NCBI GenBank assembly: GCA_037044955.1
Contig: JBAOHX010000002.1
Span: forward strand, 868,001-932,000
Source: JAJXWB01 sp037044955
GTDB lineage: Bacteria > Pseudomonadota > Alphaproteobacteria > Rhizobiales > Beijerinckiaceae
DNA: 64,000 bases
Direction: 5' to 3'
Part shown: positions 27,120 through 36,685 of the stretch, one piece after another
How positions within the stretch are numbered: position 1 is the stretch's first letter
How the letters are laid out: each line of letters begins with the position of its first letter
The notes under the pieces: generated by a model
Databases searched by the model: none
What the model saw: the letters and a program-made list of their open reading frames with translations, nothing else
Told to the model about the DNA's origin: nothing
Made by a program: the position numbers and the translations under genes

Positions 27120-28009
27120 GCGCGACGGTCGAGATTGCGGCAAAGCCTGCGCGCGCGCCAAACCCGGTCCTGCGCTTCATCGTGCGCCTGTTCCGTGAAA
27201 AGCCTTTCGGCGCGATCGCGGGCGTGATCTTCGTGCTGTTCGTGCTGTGCGGATTGTTCGCGGACCAGCTCGCGCCCTACGGCTTCAACCAGATCAGCCC
27301 GATCGAGCGGATGAAGCCGCCCTCGTGGAAGCACTGGTTCGGCACCGACAATCTCGGCCGCGACCTCCTGTCCCGCTGCCTCTACGGCGCGCGCCTGTCC
27401 GTCATCATCAGCCTGTCGGCGGCCTTTCTGGCGACGCTGATCTCCATCGCCATCGGCATGACCACCGGCTATCTCGGCGGCCGCATCGACATGATCGGGC
27501 AACGTTTCGTCGACGCCTACATGTCGTTTCCGGAACTGGTCATCCTGATCGCGGTCGTGTCCGTGCTCGGCCCCGGCATGTTCCAGATCATCGGCGTGCT
27601 CAGCCTCGTGCTCGGCATCGCCGGATCGCGCATCATCCGCAGCGCGACGCTGTCGGCGCGCGAGAACATGTATGTCCACGCCGCGCAATCGATCGGCGCC
27701 TCCACCTGGCGCATCCTGTGGCGGCACATCCTTCCCAACATCCTGCCGCCGATCATCGTGCTGTTCACGACGCGCGTCGGCGCGGCCATCCTGATCGAAT
27801 CCGGCCTCGCCTTTCTCGGCCTCGGCGTGCCGCCGCCGGCGCCGACATGGGGCGGCCTGCTGTCGGGCAGCGGCCGCAGCTACATGTTCCAGGGGCCGTG
27901 GCTCGTGCTCGCGCCGGGCCTGTGCCTGACGACGGTGGTGTTCGCAACAAACGTGTTCGGCGACGCGCTGCGCGATCTGCTCGATCCGCGGATGCGCGGC
28001 TCGCGATAG
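27116..28009 (+). CDS. ABC transporter permease, DppC/OppC type
   Basis: The 297-aa permease has the DppC N-terminal module ending HWFGTDNLGRDLLSRCLYGA. The EAA loop is ENMYVHAAQSIGASTWRILW and the ending is FGDALRDLLDPRMRGSR. The ATG at 27116 overlaps the dppB stop codon. A much longer open frame upstream in this phase is antisense-like noise. Confidence 0.93.
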   Translation: MSATVEIAAKPARAPNPVLRFIVRLFREKPFGAIAGVIFVLFVLCGLFADQLAPYGFNQISPIERMKPPSWKHWFGTDNLGRDLLSRCLYGARLSVIISLSAAFLATLISIAIGMTTGYLGGRIDMIGQRFVDAYMSFPELVILIAVVSVLGPGMFQIIGVLSLVLGIAGSRIIRSATLSARENMYVHAAQSIGASTWRILWRHILPNILPPIIVLFTTRVGAAILIESGLAFLGLGVPPPAPTWGGLLSGSGRSYMFQGPWLVLAPGLCLTTVVFATNVFGDALRDLLDPRMRGSR

Positions 28010-28038
28010 AACGGAAAACCAAAAAACAGGAGGGCGCG

Positions 28039-29757
28039 ATGGCTAAGGGGATCGGATGGAAAGGCAAGCTGAAGGCCATCGCGCTGGCGGGCGCGGCGGC
28101 GTTCGCGCTCGCGCCGTTGGCGGCGCAGGCGCAGGCGGAGAAGCCGCAGACCGGCGGCACGCTCAACATCGGCATGGTCTATCTCACGCTCTCGCCGCTG
28201 AGCTGGGACGCCGCCGACTGGGCGTGGAAGCATTCGCAGGATACGGGCCTCGTCTACGAGCACCTGTTCGTCGCCGACCTGTCGAAGGCCGAGCGCAACG
28301 GCGGCAAGTACACGTTCAGACCGGACGCCTGGCTGCCGAGCGAGGCGGTGCGCGGCGAACTGGCCGAAAGCTGGGAATGGAAGAAGGACCCGCTGCGCGT
28401 CGAGATCAAGTTGCGCAAGGGCGTGATGTTTCCCGAAAAGCCCGGCGTGATGGCGGCGCGTGAACTCGTCGCCGACGACGTCGTCAACAGTTTCACCCGG
28501 CTCGACAAGAGCCCGAAGAAAGTGCCGACCTATTTCGATCATGTCGAGAAGGTGGAGGCGACCGACAAGAACACGGTCGTCTTCACCTTCAAGCACTATT
28601 TCGCGGAATGGGACTATCGCTTCGGCTGGGGCTATTACGACGCCATCGTGCCGAAGGAAGTCTCCGACGCCGGCGCCGGCAACTGGAAGAACGTCAACGG
28701 CACCGGGCCGTTCAAGCTGACGGACTACGTGCAGGGCAGCGCCGTCACCTTCGAGAAGAACGACAAGTACTGGGACAAGGAGAAGATCGGCGGACAGGAA
28801 TACAAGCTGCCGTTCGTCGACAAGATCGTGCATCGCACGATCAAGGACGAGGCGACCTTCCTCACCGCGCTGCGCACCGCCAAGCTCGACGTCCTCGAGG
28901 GGCTGCGCTGGAGCGCCATCGACGAGCTGAAGAAGAGCGCGCCGCAGCTTCAGTTCAAACGCGGACTGGACACCGGCGGCACGTTCCTCGCCATGCGCGT
29001 CGACCAGAAGCCGTTCGACGACATCCGCGTGCGGCGCGCGCTCAATCTCGCCGTCAACAAGCAGGAGATCATCACCTCCTTCTACAACGGCAACGCCGAG
29101 ATGTTCGCCTATCCGATGCATCCCGACTACATCGGCTACTACGAGCCGCTCGACAAAATGCCTGACAGCGTGAAGGAGCTGTTCACCTACAATCCGGCGA
29201 AGGCCAAGCAACTGCTGAAGGAGGCGGGCTATCCCAACGGCTTCTCGTTCAAGGTGCAGGTCTGCTCCTGCTCGCCCGACCACATGGACCTCGTGCCGCT
29301 GATCGCGGCCTATCTCGAACAGGTCGGCGTCAAGATCGAGATCCAGCCGATGGAATATGCGGCCTTCCTGTCCGCGATGACGACGAAGAGCCACGCCGCC
29401 GGCTATTTCATGCGCAACGGCCACACCAACCCGACGACCTCGCTGCGCAAGAGCTTCGTCAGCAAGCAGACGTGGAACCCCTCGCAATATTCCGATCCCG
29501 CCTTCGACAAGAAGATGATGATCGACGTCTATCAGGAGCCGGACGAAGCCAAGCGCATGGCGCTCGTCAAGGAAATGACGCGCGAGATCGTCGACAAGGC
29601 GCCCTATATCTGGCTGCCGGTCGCCTACGGCTATTCGGCGTGGTGGCCGTGGGTGAAGAACTACGGCGGCGAATTGCGCGCGGGCGCGGAGCGTCCCGGC
29701 CCGATTCATGCGCGCATGTGGATCGACCAGGACCTGAAGAAGAAGCTCGGCTATTGA
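28039..29757 (+). CDS. ABC transporter substrate-binding protein, DppA/OppA (SBP family 5)
   Basis: The 572-aa periplasmic receptor has a Sec signal peptide (AIALAGAAAFALAPLAAQAQ) and an SBP_bac_5 domain: GGTLNIGMVYLTLSPLSWD, VEIKLRKGVMFPEKPGVMAA, VNGTGPFKLTDYVQGSAVTF and FDDIRVRRALNLAVNKQEI. Ligands are oligopeptides, nickel, opines or oligosaccharides. The divergent sugar-enzyme operon hints at a non-peptide ligand, but the sequence does not decide. A strong RBS (CAGGAGG) fixes the start. Confidence 0.9.
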   Translation: MAKGIGWKGKLKAIALAGAAAFALAPLAAQAQAEKPQTGGTLNIGMVYLTLSPLSWDAADWAWKHSQDTGLVYEHLFVADLSKAERNGGKYTFRPDAWLPSEAVRGELAESWEWKKDPLRVEIKLRKGVMFPEKPGVMAARELVADDVVNSFTRLDKSPKKVPTYFDHVEKVEATDKNTVVFTFKHYFAEWDYRFGWGYYDAIVPKEVSDAGAGNWKNVNGTGPFKLTDYVQGSAVTFEKNDKYWDKEKIGGQEYKLPFVDKIVHRTIKDEATFLTALRTAKLDVLEGLRWSAIDELKKSAPQLQFKRGLDTGGTFLAMRVDQKPFDDIRVRRALNLAVNKQEIITSFYNGNAEMFAYPMHPDYIGYYEPLDKMPDSVKELFTYNPAKAKQLLKEAGYPNGFSFKVQVCSCSPDHMDLVPLIAAYLEQVGVKIEIQPMEYAAFLSAMTTKSHAAGYFMRNGHTNPTTSLRKSFVSKQTWNPSQYSDPAFDKKMMIDVYQEPDEAKRMALVKEMTREIVDKAPYIWLPVAYGYSAWWPWVKNYGGELRAGAERPGPIHARMWIDQDLKKKLGY

Positions 29758-30777
29758 GCGCGGCCGCGAGCGCCGACACGCAGGAGCAGGGGGCCGCGCA
29801 GGCCGCCCCGCTGCTCAGCGTGCGCAACCTCGTCACGCGCTTTCGCATGGGCGGCGGCGCGGTGACGGCGGTGGACCGCGTCTCGTTCGACGTCGCCGCC
29901 GGCGAGACGCTCGCCATCGTCGGCGAATCCGGCTCGGGCAAGAGCGTCACCGCGCTATCCATCCTGCGGCTCATTCCCGATCCGCCGGGCGTGATCGAGA
30001 GCGGCGAAATCCTGTTCGACGGGCACGATCTGCTGCAGATGTCGGACGCGCAGATGCGCAACCTGCGCGGCGACCGCATCGCCATGATCTTTCAGGAGCC
30101 GATGAGTTCGCTCAATCCGGCGCTGACCGTCGGCATGCAGGTCGGCGAGCCGATCAACCAGCATCGCAGGACGCCGTGGGGCAAGGCGATCGACATGGCG
30201 CGCGAGCTGCTCGGCCGCGTGCGCATGTCCGATCCCGCCTCGCGCGTGCGCGCCTATCCGCACCAGTTTTCGGGCGGGATGCGGCAACGCGCGATGATCG
30301 CCATGGCGCTCGCCTGCGAGCCGCAGCTCATCATCGCCGACGAGCCGACGACAGCGCTCGACGTCACCGTACAGGCGCAGATCCTCGACCTGCTCAAGGA
30401 TCTCGCGAGCAAGGCGCGCTCGGCGCTCGTGCTCATCACGCACGATCTCGGCGTCGTCGCGCGCTATGCCGACCGCGTCGTCGTCATGTACGCCGGCCGC
30501 ATCGTGGAGGCTGCGCCCGCGCGCGAACTCTACGCGCGCCCGCGCCATCCCTATACGCGCGGCCTGATGGCCTCCGTGCCGCGCATCGACGGCGACACGT
30601 CGAAACGGCTCGCGCCGATCGACGGCCAGCCGCCGAACCTCGCGCGCCTGCCGCAGGGCTGCGCCTTCGCGCCGCGCTGCCGCGAGGCGACGGCTGCCTG
30701 CGCGCAGCGAGCGGCCGGCGTTGCGCGACATCGGCCCGCAGCATCAGGTCGCCTGCATTCTGGAGACGACGGCATGA
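29754..30777 (+). CDS. ABC transporter ATP-binding protein, DppD/OppD type, one apparent +1 frameshift
   Basis: The protein shows Walker A GESGSGKS, the MIFQEPMSSLNPALTVG Q-loop region, signature FSGGMRQRAMIAMAL, Walker B LIIADEPTTALD and the OppD C-terminal cysteines CAFAPRC. An extra base near 30707-30713 puts the end of this gene in frame with the next one and creates a false fusion. Correcting it gives ALRDIGPQHQVACILETTA and a TGA at 30775-30777 overlapping the next ATG. The span of 1024 bp minus 1 gives 340 aa. The start is TTG at 29754 (TTGA overlap with the binding-protein stop). Confidence 0.85.
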
Positions 30778-31748
30778 GCGAGCCGCTGCTGCGCGTCGAG
30801 GATCTGAAGGTGCATTTTCCCGTCTCGTCGGGCGGGTTGCTCGGGCGGCACGCCGGCATGATCCGCGCCGTCGACGGCGTGTCGTTCACGCTGGCGCGCG
30901 GCGAGACGCTGGGACTGGTGGGCGAGAGCGGCTGCGGCAAATCCACGACCGGGCTCGCGGTCATGCGCATGAACAATCCGGTCGCCGGCCGGATCGAGTT
31001 CGAGGGGCAGGACATCACGCATTACGACAAGGCGCGGATGCAGCCGCTGCGCCGGCGCATGCAGATGGTCTACCAGGACCCCTACGGATCGCTCGACCCG
31101 CGCATGACGGTGCGCGACATCATCGGCGAACCGCTGGTCGTGCACGGCCTCGCCAAGAGCCGCCGCGATTACGAGGATCGCATCGCCGAACTGATGCGGC
31201 TGGTCGGGCTGCTGCCGGACATGGCGGAGCGCTATCCGCACGAATTTTCCGGCGGTCAGCGCCAGCGCGTCGGCATTGCGCGCGCGCTCGCGCTCGAACC
31301 GGCGATGATCGTCTGCGACGAGCCGGTGTCGGCTCTGGACGTCTCCATCCAGGCGCAGGTGGTCAACGTCTTCGTCGAGCTGCAGCAGAGGCTCGGCCTC
31401 GCCTATCTCTTCATCGCGCATGATCTCGCGGTCGTGCGCCATGTCAGCGACCGCATCGCGGTGATGTATCTCGGGCGCATCGTCGAGATTTCGACGCGCG
31501 AGGCGCTCTACAAGGCGCCGCGGCATCCCTATACGCAGGCGCTGCTGGAAGCGGTGCCGGTCGCCGATCCCGAGATCGAGGCGACGCGCCAGCGCCACAT
31601 CATCGCCGGCGAAGTGCCGAGCCCGATGAACCCGCCGTCGGGCTGCCGTTTTCACACGCGCTGCCCGCAGGCCATGCCGCGTTGCAGGGAGGAAGACCCG
31701 GCGCTGCGCGGCGACGATGCGCAGGCGGTGGCCTGTCATCTTTACTGA
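30774..31748 (+). CDS. ABC transporter ATP-binding protein, DppF/OppF type
   Basis: The 324-aa ATPase has Walker A GESGCGKST, the MQMVYQDPYGSLDPRMTV Q-loop block, signature FSGGQRQRVGIARAL, Walker B MIVCDEPVSALD and the C-terminal GCRFHTRCPQAMPRC cysteine motif. It is the last gene of the importer operon and starts at the ATGA overlap with dppD. Confidence 0.92.
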   Translation: MSEPLLRVEDLKVHFPVSSGGLLGRHAGMIRAVDGVSFTLARGETLGLVGESGCGKSTTGLAVMRMNNPVAGRIEFEGQDITHYDKARMQPLRRRMQMVYQDPYGSLDPRMTVRDIIGEPLVVHGLAKSRRDYEDRIAELMRLVGLLPDMAERYPHEFSGGQRQRVGIARALALEPAMIVCDEPVSALDVSIQAQVVNVFVELQQRLGLAYLFIAHDLAVVRHVSDRIAVMYLGRIVEISTREALYKAPRHPYTQALLEAVPVADPEIEATRQRHIIAGEVPSPMNPPSGCRFHTRCPQAMPRCREEDPALRGDDAQAVACHLY

Positions 31749-31776
31749 CGGCGGCGCCGCAATGTCTTGATTGAAC

Positions 31777-31903
31777 CGTCATCGCGAGGAGCGAAGCGAC
31801 GTGGCGATCCATCCACCGGAACTGGATCAAGTTCCGGTGGATGGATTGCTTCGCTTTCAGACGAAGTCCGCAACAGCGGACTTCTGTCGGGCTCGCAATG
31901 ACG
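31777..31903. repeat. dispersed palindromic repeat, family B, copy 3
   Basis: The element is bounded by CGTCATCGCGAGGAGCG and GCTCGCAATGACG. Inside it an almost perfect hairpin pairs ATCCATCCACCGGAACTGG with its complement, and a second pairs AAGTCCGC with GCGGACTT. It lies between convergent dppF and fahA. Confidence 0.88.
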
Positions 31904-31930
31904 GACGCGTCCACCCAAATGCAGTATGTT

Positions 31931-33235
31931 CTAACTCGCCGGCGCGGCCACGATCGTTCCGCGGCATTCGCCAAAACCGATCGACGCGAAGCCGTCGCGT
32001 CGGCCGTAGGCGCGCATGACGATCTCGTCGCCGTCCTGCAGGAAGGCGCGCGTCTCGCCGCTGGCGAGCGCGATCGGCTCGCGGCCGCCGTTGGTTTCCT
32101 CGAGCAGCGATCCGAAGGCGCCCTTCTGCGGCGCGGAGATCGTGCCGGTGCCGAGCAGGTCGCCTGGCCCGAGATTGCAGCCGTTCGACGTGTGATGAGC
32201 GACCATCTGCGCCGGCGTCCAGTAGAGGTTGCGCGCGTCCCCGAGGCACAGGCGATGCGGCGCGACGCCCTTGGCGCGCATCTGCGCCGTGGTCAGCCAC
32301 ACTTCGAGTTCGAGCGCGAGGCCGCCCTCTTGCTGGTCTGTCGCATCGTCGAGATAGGGCAGGGGTTTCGGATCGTCCGCTGCGCGCGTCATCGCGGGCG
32401 CGCGGAACGGCGCGAGCGCTTCCGCCGTGACGATCCACGGCGAGATCGTGGTGTGGAAGGACTTGGCGAGGAAGGGGCCGAGCGGCTGGTATTCCCAGGC
32501 CTGCATGTCGCGCGCCGACCAGTCGTTGAGCAGGCAGAAGCCGGCGATGCGATCTGCGGCTTCGGCGATCGGCACGGGCGCGCCGAGCTCGTTGCGCCCG
32601 CCGACCCACACGCCCATTTCGAGTTCGAAATCGAGCCGTTCGCATGGGCCGAATGTCGGCGCCGCCGCGTCCGGCGCCTTGCGCTGGCCGTTGGGCCTGC
32701 GCACGCTCTCGCCGCTCGGGCGCACCGAGGAGGCGCGGCCGTGATAGCCGATCGGCACCCATTTGTAGTTCGGCATCAGCGGGCTGTCGGGGCGGAACAG
32801 GAGCCCGACCTTGGTCGCGTGATGAATGCCGGCATAGAGGTCGGTGTAGTCGCCGATGCGCGCCGGCAAGGCGAGCGCGCAATCGGCGGCGCGATGCAGC
32901 AGTTGCGGATGCGGCGTGGACTCCTTCGACAGGAAGACGCTCAGCGCTGCGCGAAAAGCTTTTCGCGCGGCGGGTTCGAGCGCGAGGAAAGCGTTGAGCG
33001 TCGCGCCGCTGCACGCCGCGCACGCCGCTTGCGCCGCGCCGCTCAGGAGGTTCGCGGCGGCCAGCGCGCGCAGGTCGAGAATCTCGTCGCCGATCGCCAC
33101 GCCGCAGCGCGCATCGCCGCCGCCCGGCGCGAAAACGCCGAAGGGCAGGTTCTGGATCGGAAAGCTCGGATGGCCGTTGGCGCTTGCGACCCAGCTTTCG
33201 AGATCGCGCGCATGCGTGGCGTCGATGTGCGGCAT
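31931..33235 (-). CDS. fahA: fumarylacetoacetase
   Basis: The 434-aa enzyme hydrolyses fumarylacetoacetate to fumarate and acetoacetate, the last step of homogentisate (Tyr/Phe) breakdown. It has the FAH N-terminal domain (NLPFGVFAPGGGDARCGVAI). The catalytic domain shows DYTDLYAGIHHATKVG, YHGRASSVRPSGESVRRPNG, metal-binding DFELEMGVWVG, NDWSARDMQAWEYQPLGPFL and HTSNGCNLGPGDLLGTGTIS. It is full length. It lies 47 bp after hmgA and ends the MBL-hmgA-fahA operon. Confidence 0.95.
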   Translation of the reverse strand: MPHIDATHARDLESWVASANGHPSFPIQNLPFGVFAPGGGDARCGVAIGDEILDLRALAAANLLSGAAQAACAACSGATLNAFLALEPAARKAFRAALSVFLSKESTPHPQLLHRAADCALALPARIGDYTDLYAGIHHATKVGLLFRPDSPLMPNYKWVPIGYHGRASSVRPSGESVRRPNGQRKAPDAAAPTFGPCERLDFELEMGVWVGGRNELGAPVPIAEAADRIAGFCLLNDWSARDMQAWEYQPLGPFLAKSFHTTISPWIVTAEALAPFRAPAMTRAADDPKPLPYLDDATDQQEGGLALELEVWLTTAQMRAKGVAPHRLCLGDARNLYWTPAQMVAHHTSNGCNLGPGDLLGTGTISAPQKGAFGSLLEETNGGREPIALASGETRAFLQDGDEIVMRAYGRRDGFASIGFGECRGTIVAAPAS

Positions 33236-33282
33236 GGTTTCCTTGGATCAATAAGGGCGCGACATGCGCGCCCGGAGGCGGG

Positions 33283-34644
33283 TCAGGGTTTGGTCGGATC
33301 GAAATGTTTCTTCAGCGCCGCGCCGTAAGACGTATAGCTCTTCTGGAGCTGCGGCGCCTCGGCGGCGAATTTCGTCACGCGCTGCATGAAGCGCGTCTCG
33401 AACATGAAGGCCATCGTGCCTTCGAGCTTGTGCGGCTTCAAATCGACGGCGCTGGCGTCCTCGAAGGCGCGCAGATCGGGCCCGTGCGGCAGCATGGTGT
33501 TGTGCAGGCTGAAGCCGCCCGGCGCGAAGCCGCCGCCGGTCTTGGCGTCGTAGACGCCGTAGATCAGCCCCATGAATTCGCTCATCACGTTCATGTGGTA
33601 CCAGGGCGGGCGGAAGGTGTTTTCCGCGACCAGCCAGCGCTCGGGAAAGATCACGAAGTCGATGTTCGCCGTGCCGGGCGTCTCCGACGGCGAAGTCAGC
33701 ACCGTGAATATGCTGGGGTCGGCGTGATCGTAGAGGATCGGGCCGACGGGCGAGAAGCGGCGCAGGTCGTATTTGTAGGGCGCGTAATTGCCGTGCCAGG
33801 CGACGACGTCGAGCGGCGAATGGCCGATGTCGGCGCGCCACAGCGAACCGCCCCATTTGACGACGAGATGCGAAGGCGCCTCGCGATCCTGATAGGCGGC
33901 GACCGGCGTATAGAAGTCGCGCTGGTTGGCGAGGCAATTGGCGCCGATCGGCCCGCGCTCCGGCAGGGTGAAGGCGCCGCCGTAATTCTCGCAGAGATAG
34001 CCGCGCGCCGGCCCCTCGCGCAATTCGACGCAGATCTTCACGCCGCGCGGAATGACGGAAATTTCGCCGGGCTCGATGTCGATGACGCCGAATTCGGTGC
34101 GCAGGCGCAGCGCGCCCGTCTGCGGCACGAACATCATTTCGGCGTCGGCATTGTAGAAATATTCGTCCTGCATCGAGCGCGTGACGAGATAGACATGCGC
34201 CGCCATGCCGGATTGCGCGCCGGCGTCGCCGGCGGTGGTGATCGTGTGCACGCCTTCGAGAAAGGACAGCGGCTTTTGCGGCAGCGGGATCGGGTCCCAG
34301 CGCAGGGGCGCGGGCGCGATGTCGATTTCCGCGCAGGGCGCGGTGCGCCAGTGGCCGGAATTGATTTTCTCGAACTGCCCCCAATGGGCGACGGTCGGGC
34401 GGATGCGATAGAGCCAGGAGCGCTCGTTGCTGGCGCGCGGCGCGGTGAAGGGCGAGCCCGACAATTGCTCGGCATAGAGCCCGTAGGCGCAGCGCTGCGG
34501 CGAGTTGCGGCCGATGGGCAGCGCGCCCGGCAGCGCCTCGGTCTCGAAGCCGTTGCCGAAGCCCGGCATGTAGCCTTCGGGCGTCGCCGTCGCCGGTCGG
34601 GACGCGGCGGTGTTGAAGGGCTTCGGCTCGAAGGGTTTCGTCAT
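33283..34644 (-). CDS. hmgA: homogentisate 1,2-dioxygenase
   Basis: The 453-aa iron dioxygenase opens the homogentisate ring to maleylacetoacetate. Motifs are MPGFGNGFETEALPGALPIG, CAYGLYAEQLSGSPFTAPR, the iron-ligand region PPWYHMNVMSEFMGLIYG with the motif glutamate, and NTMLPHGPDLRAFEDAS. It is full length. It lies 21 bp after the MBL gene and 47 bp before fahA. No maleylacetoacetate isomerase is present in the window, so that step must be encoded elsewhere or proceed by another route. Confidence 0.95.
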   Translation of the reverse strand: MTKPFEPKPFNTAASRPATATPEGYMPGFGNGFETEALPGALPIGRNSPQRCAYGLYAEQLSGSPFTAPRASNERSWLYRIRPTVAHWGQFEKINSGHWRTAPCAEIDIAPAPLRWDPIPLPQKPLSFLEGVHTITTAGDAGAQSGMAAHVYLVTRSMQDEYFYNADAEMMFVPQTGALRLRTEFGVIDIEPGEISVIPRGVKICVELREGPARGYLCENYGGAFTLPERGPIGANCLANQRDFYTPVAAYQDREAPSHLVVKWGGSLWRADIGHSPLDVVAWHGNYAPYKYDLRRFSPVGPILYDHADPSIFTVLTSPSETPGTANIDFVIFPERWLVAENTFRPPWYHMNVMSEFMGLIYGVYDAKTGGGFAPGGFSLHNTMLPHGPDLRAFEDASAVDLKPHKLEGTMAFMFETRFMQRVTKFAAEAPQLQKSYTSYGAALKKHFDPTKP

Positions 34645-34665
34645 TGGCGTCCCTCTTCGCTCAGG

Positions 34666-35647
34666 TCATGAATGCACTTCGGCTGACTTGATCGGCTGCG
34701 CGCCTTCGAGCGCGCGCCACATTTCGACGTCGCGCTCGGCCGTCCAGATTTTCGGATGGTCGAGGCCGTTCGCCTCGTCGAAGGCGCGCGAGACGTTGAA
34801 GGGCATGCAATGTTCGAAGATCACCCAATGCCCGTATTTCGGGCGCATCTCGCTCATGGCGACCTTGTAGGTGGCGTTGAGGTCCTTGCCGTCCGCGACC
34901 GCCTTCTGCGCGATGGCGTAGAGATCGGACGTGAAGCTCGCCGTGCCGGCGATGGCTTCTTCCACTTCCTTCTCGCCGACGAGGCAGCGGCCGCGGCCGG
35001 GCACCAGCTTTTGCGGCTTCAGCGCGCGAATGGTCGCGAGTGTTGTCGGCCAGTCCTTGAAATGCGCGTCGCCGCAATAGGGCGTCGCGCCGAATTCCAC
35101 GGTGTCGCCGGCGTAGAGCACACGCTCCTTCGGCAGCCAGACGACGGTGTCGCCGGCGGTGTGCGAGCGGCCGACATGGATGATCTGCACCTCGCGCTCG
35201 CCCATCCACAGCGTCATGCTGCTTGTGGAACACGACATGCGGCCAGGTGAGGCCGGGAATGCTCTCCTTGCCGCGGAACAGGCGCGGGAAGCGGCCGATC
35301 TCGCTGTCCATGTCCTGCTTGCCGCGCTCCACGATCAGATCGCGCGTGACGTCGGAGGCGATGATCTCGGCGCCGCCGTAGCCCGATGCGCCGAGCACGC
35401 GCACGGCGTGATAATGCGTCAGCACGACGTGCTTGACCGGCTTGTCGGTCACCTTGCGGATGCGCGCGATGACGTCCCTCGCCATGTCGGGCGTCGCCTG
35501 CGCGTCGACGACGAGCGCGCTGTCGGGACCGATCACCACGCCGGAGTTCGGATCGCCCTCCGCCGTGTAGCCGTAGAGACCCTCGCCCAGCTCGTCGAAG
35601 CTGACGATCTTGTCGGCCAGATCCTTGGTGCTGGCGAAGCCGGTCAT
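34666..35647 (-). CDS. MBL-fold metallo-hydrolase, one apparent +1 frameshift
   Basis: This metallo-beta-lactamase-fold protein begins MTGFASTKDLADKIVSFDEL. The metal region reads HVVLTHYHAVRVLGASGYGG, a variant of HxHxDH in which the final D/H pair is replaced. After one extra base at 35223-35224 it continues SMTLWMGEREVQIIHVGRSH, HTAGDTVVWLP and VLYAGDTVEFGATPYCGD. The span of 982 bp minus 1 gives 326 aa. It heads the hmgA-fahA operon. A lyase or hydrolase role on an aromatic-pathway intermediate is possible, but the altered motif makes activity uncertain. ATG at 35647 follows AGGAGAGAAAACC. Confidence 0.8.
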
Positions 35648-35706
35648 GGTTTTCTCTCCTGGCCGGGCGGCTCGAACGCCGGGGCCTTCGTGTCTGGCGG
35701 CGCGCT

Positions 35707-35721
35707 TACGCAAATAGCGTA
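35707..35721. promoter_or_regulatory. putative operator upstream of the MBL-hmgA-fahA operon
   Basis: A short inverted repeat TACGC-AAATA-GCGTA lies 60 bp upstream of the MBL start in the 211-bp gap before the IclR gene. AAATAGCG recurs at about 35780. It is a candidate IclR site. The evidence is only the symmetry and position. Confidence 0.35.
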
Positions 35722-35858
35722 GGAATTCGCCTGTATTGCGTCATAGCCTGAGAAGGCTACCCTCACAAGTCAAATTAGGAAATAGCGAAGCGATTTGTCA
35801 TATGCGATAACGATGCTCGATCATGCCGATGGCGTCGCATGCGCAAATCGCTTTGCAA

Positions 35859-36674
35859 TCAGGCTTTCACGACCCGCAGGAAAGGCGAGCCGTCCGTCTG
35901 GACATCGTAGCCGAGCTGGCGCGAGAGGCCGCCGGTGAAGGCGAGCAGGCGGCGCGCGAGCGGGCTGTCGGCCTCGATCTCGACGGAAGCGGCCGGCCCG
36001 ATGACGGTAATGGCGAGCTGCAATTGCCCGCTGTGATCGAAGACCGGCGCGGCCAGCGCATTCACGCCGGGGATCGGCGAGCCCTTCGCCACGGCGAAGC
36101 CCTTGCGCCGGACGTCGACGATCGCCCGTGCGAAGGCGTCGTCGTCGACGCTGGCGCCGATGCGGCCGGTATGGTCCTCGCCGCTGACGGCGGCGAGATG
36201 CTGCTGCACGGTCGCCCTGGGCAGGAAGGCGCCGAACACCAGGCCCGTGGCGGTGCCGGTGACCGAATAGACGGCGCCGGCGCGCAGGTTGACGTGCACC
36301 TGCCGCGTGCCCTCCAGAACCTGCACGATGGTGGGGCCGAACGAGCCCCACACCGTGACGGTGACCATGAGGTTGATCTCTTCGGCAAAGGCGGCGACGG
36401 CGGCGCCGGCGAGCCGCAGCGCGTCGACGGCGCGCAGCCGCGCGAGGCCGAGCTGCAGCGCGAATGGCCCGACGCGGTAGAGGCCGGATTGCGGGTCCTG
36501 CTCGACCAGGCCGATCTTGCGGAAGCTGACGAGATAGGCATGCGCCTGCGCCGGCGCGACATCGGCCATGGCGGCGACGTCGCGCAGCATCAGCGGACGG
36601 CCGGCCGAGGCCAGCGCGCCGAGAATGCGCCCGCCGACCTCGATGGATTGCACGCCCCGGCTTTCGCTCGCCAT
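35859..36674 (-). CDS. IclR family transcriptional regulator
   Basis: The 271-aa regulator has an N-terminal winged helix (about residues 8-70, GRILGALASAGRPLMLRDVA, PAQAHAYLVSFRKIGLVEQD). The C-terminal IclR effector domain shows GTATGLVFGAFLP and GVNALAAPVFDHSGQLQLAI. IclR proteins often control aromatic catabolism. It follows the MarR gene by 11 bp and precedes the MBL-hmgA-fahA operon on the same strand, so local control is likely. Confidence 0.9.
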   Translation of the reverse strand: MASESRGVQSIEVGGRILGALASAGRPLMLRDVAAMADVAPAQAHAYLVSFRKIGLVEQDPQSGLYRVGPFALQLGLARLRAVDALRLAGAAVAAFAEEINLMVTVTVWGSFGPTIVQVLEGTRQVHVNLRAGAVYSVTGTATGLVFGAFLPRATVQQHLAAVSGEDHTGRIGASVDDDAFARAIVDVRRKGFAVAKGSPIPGVNALAAPVFDHSGQLQLAITVIGPAASVEIEADSPLARRLLAFTGGLSRQLGYDVQTDGSPFLRVVKA

Positions 36675-36685
36675 TTTGCAGCTCC

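Noticed and set aside
29754..31748. True double-ATPase fusion protein
   Set aside because: The OppD C-terminal segment and ATGA junction are intact in the next frame. One extra base explains the fusion.
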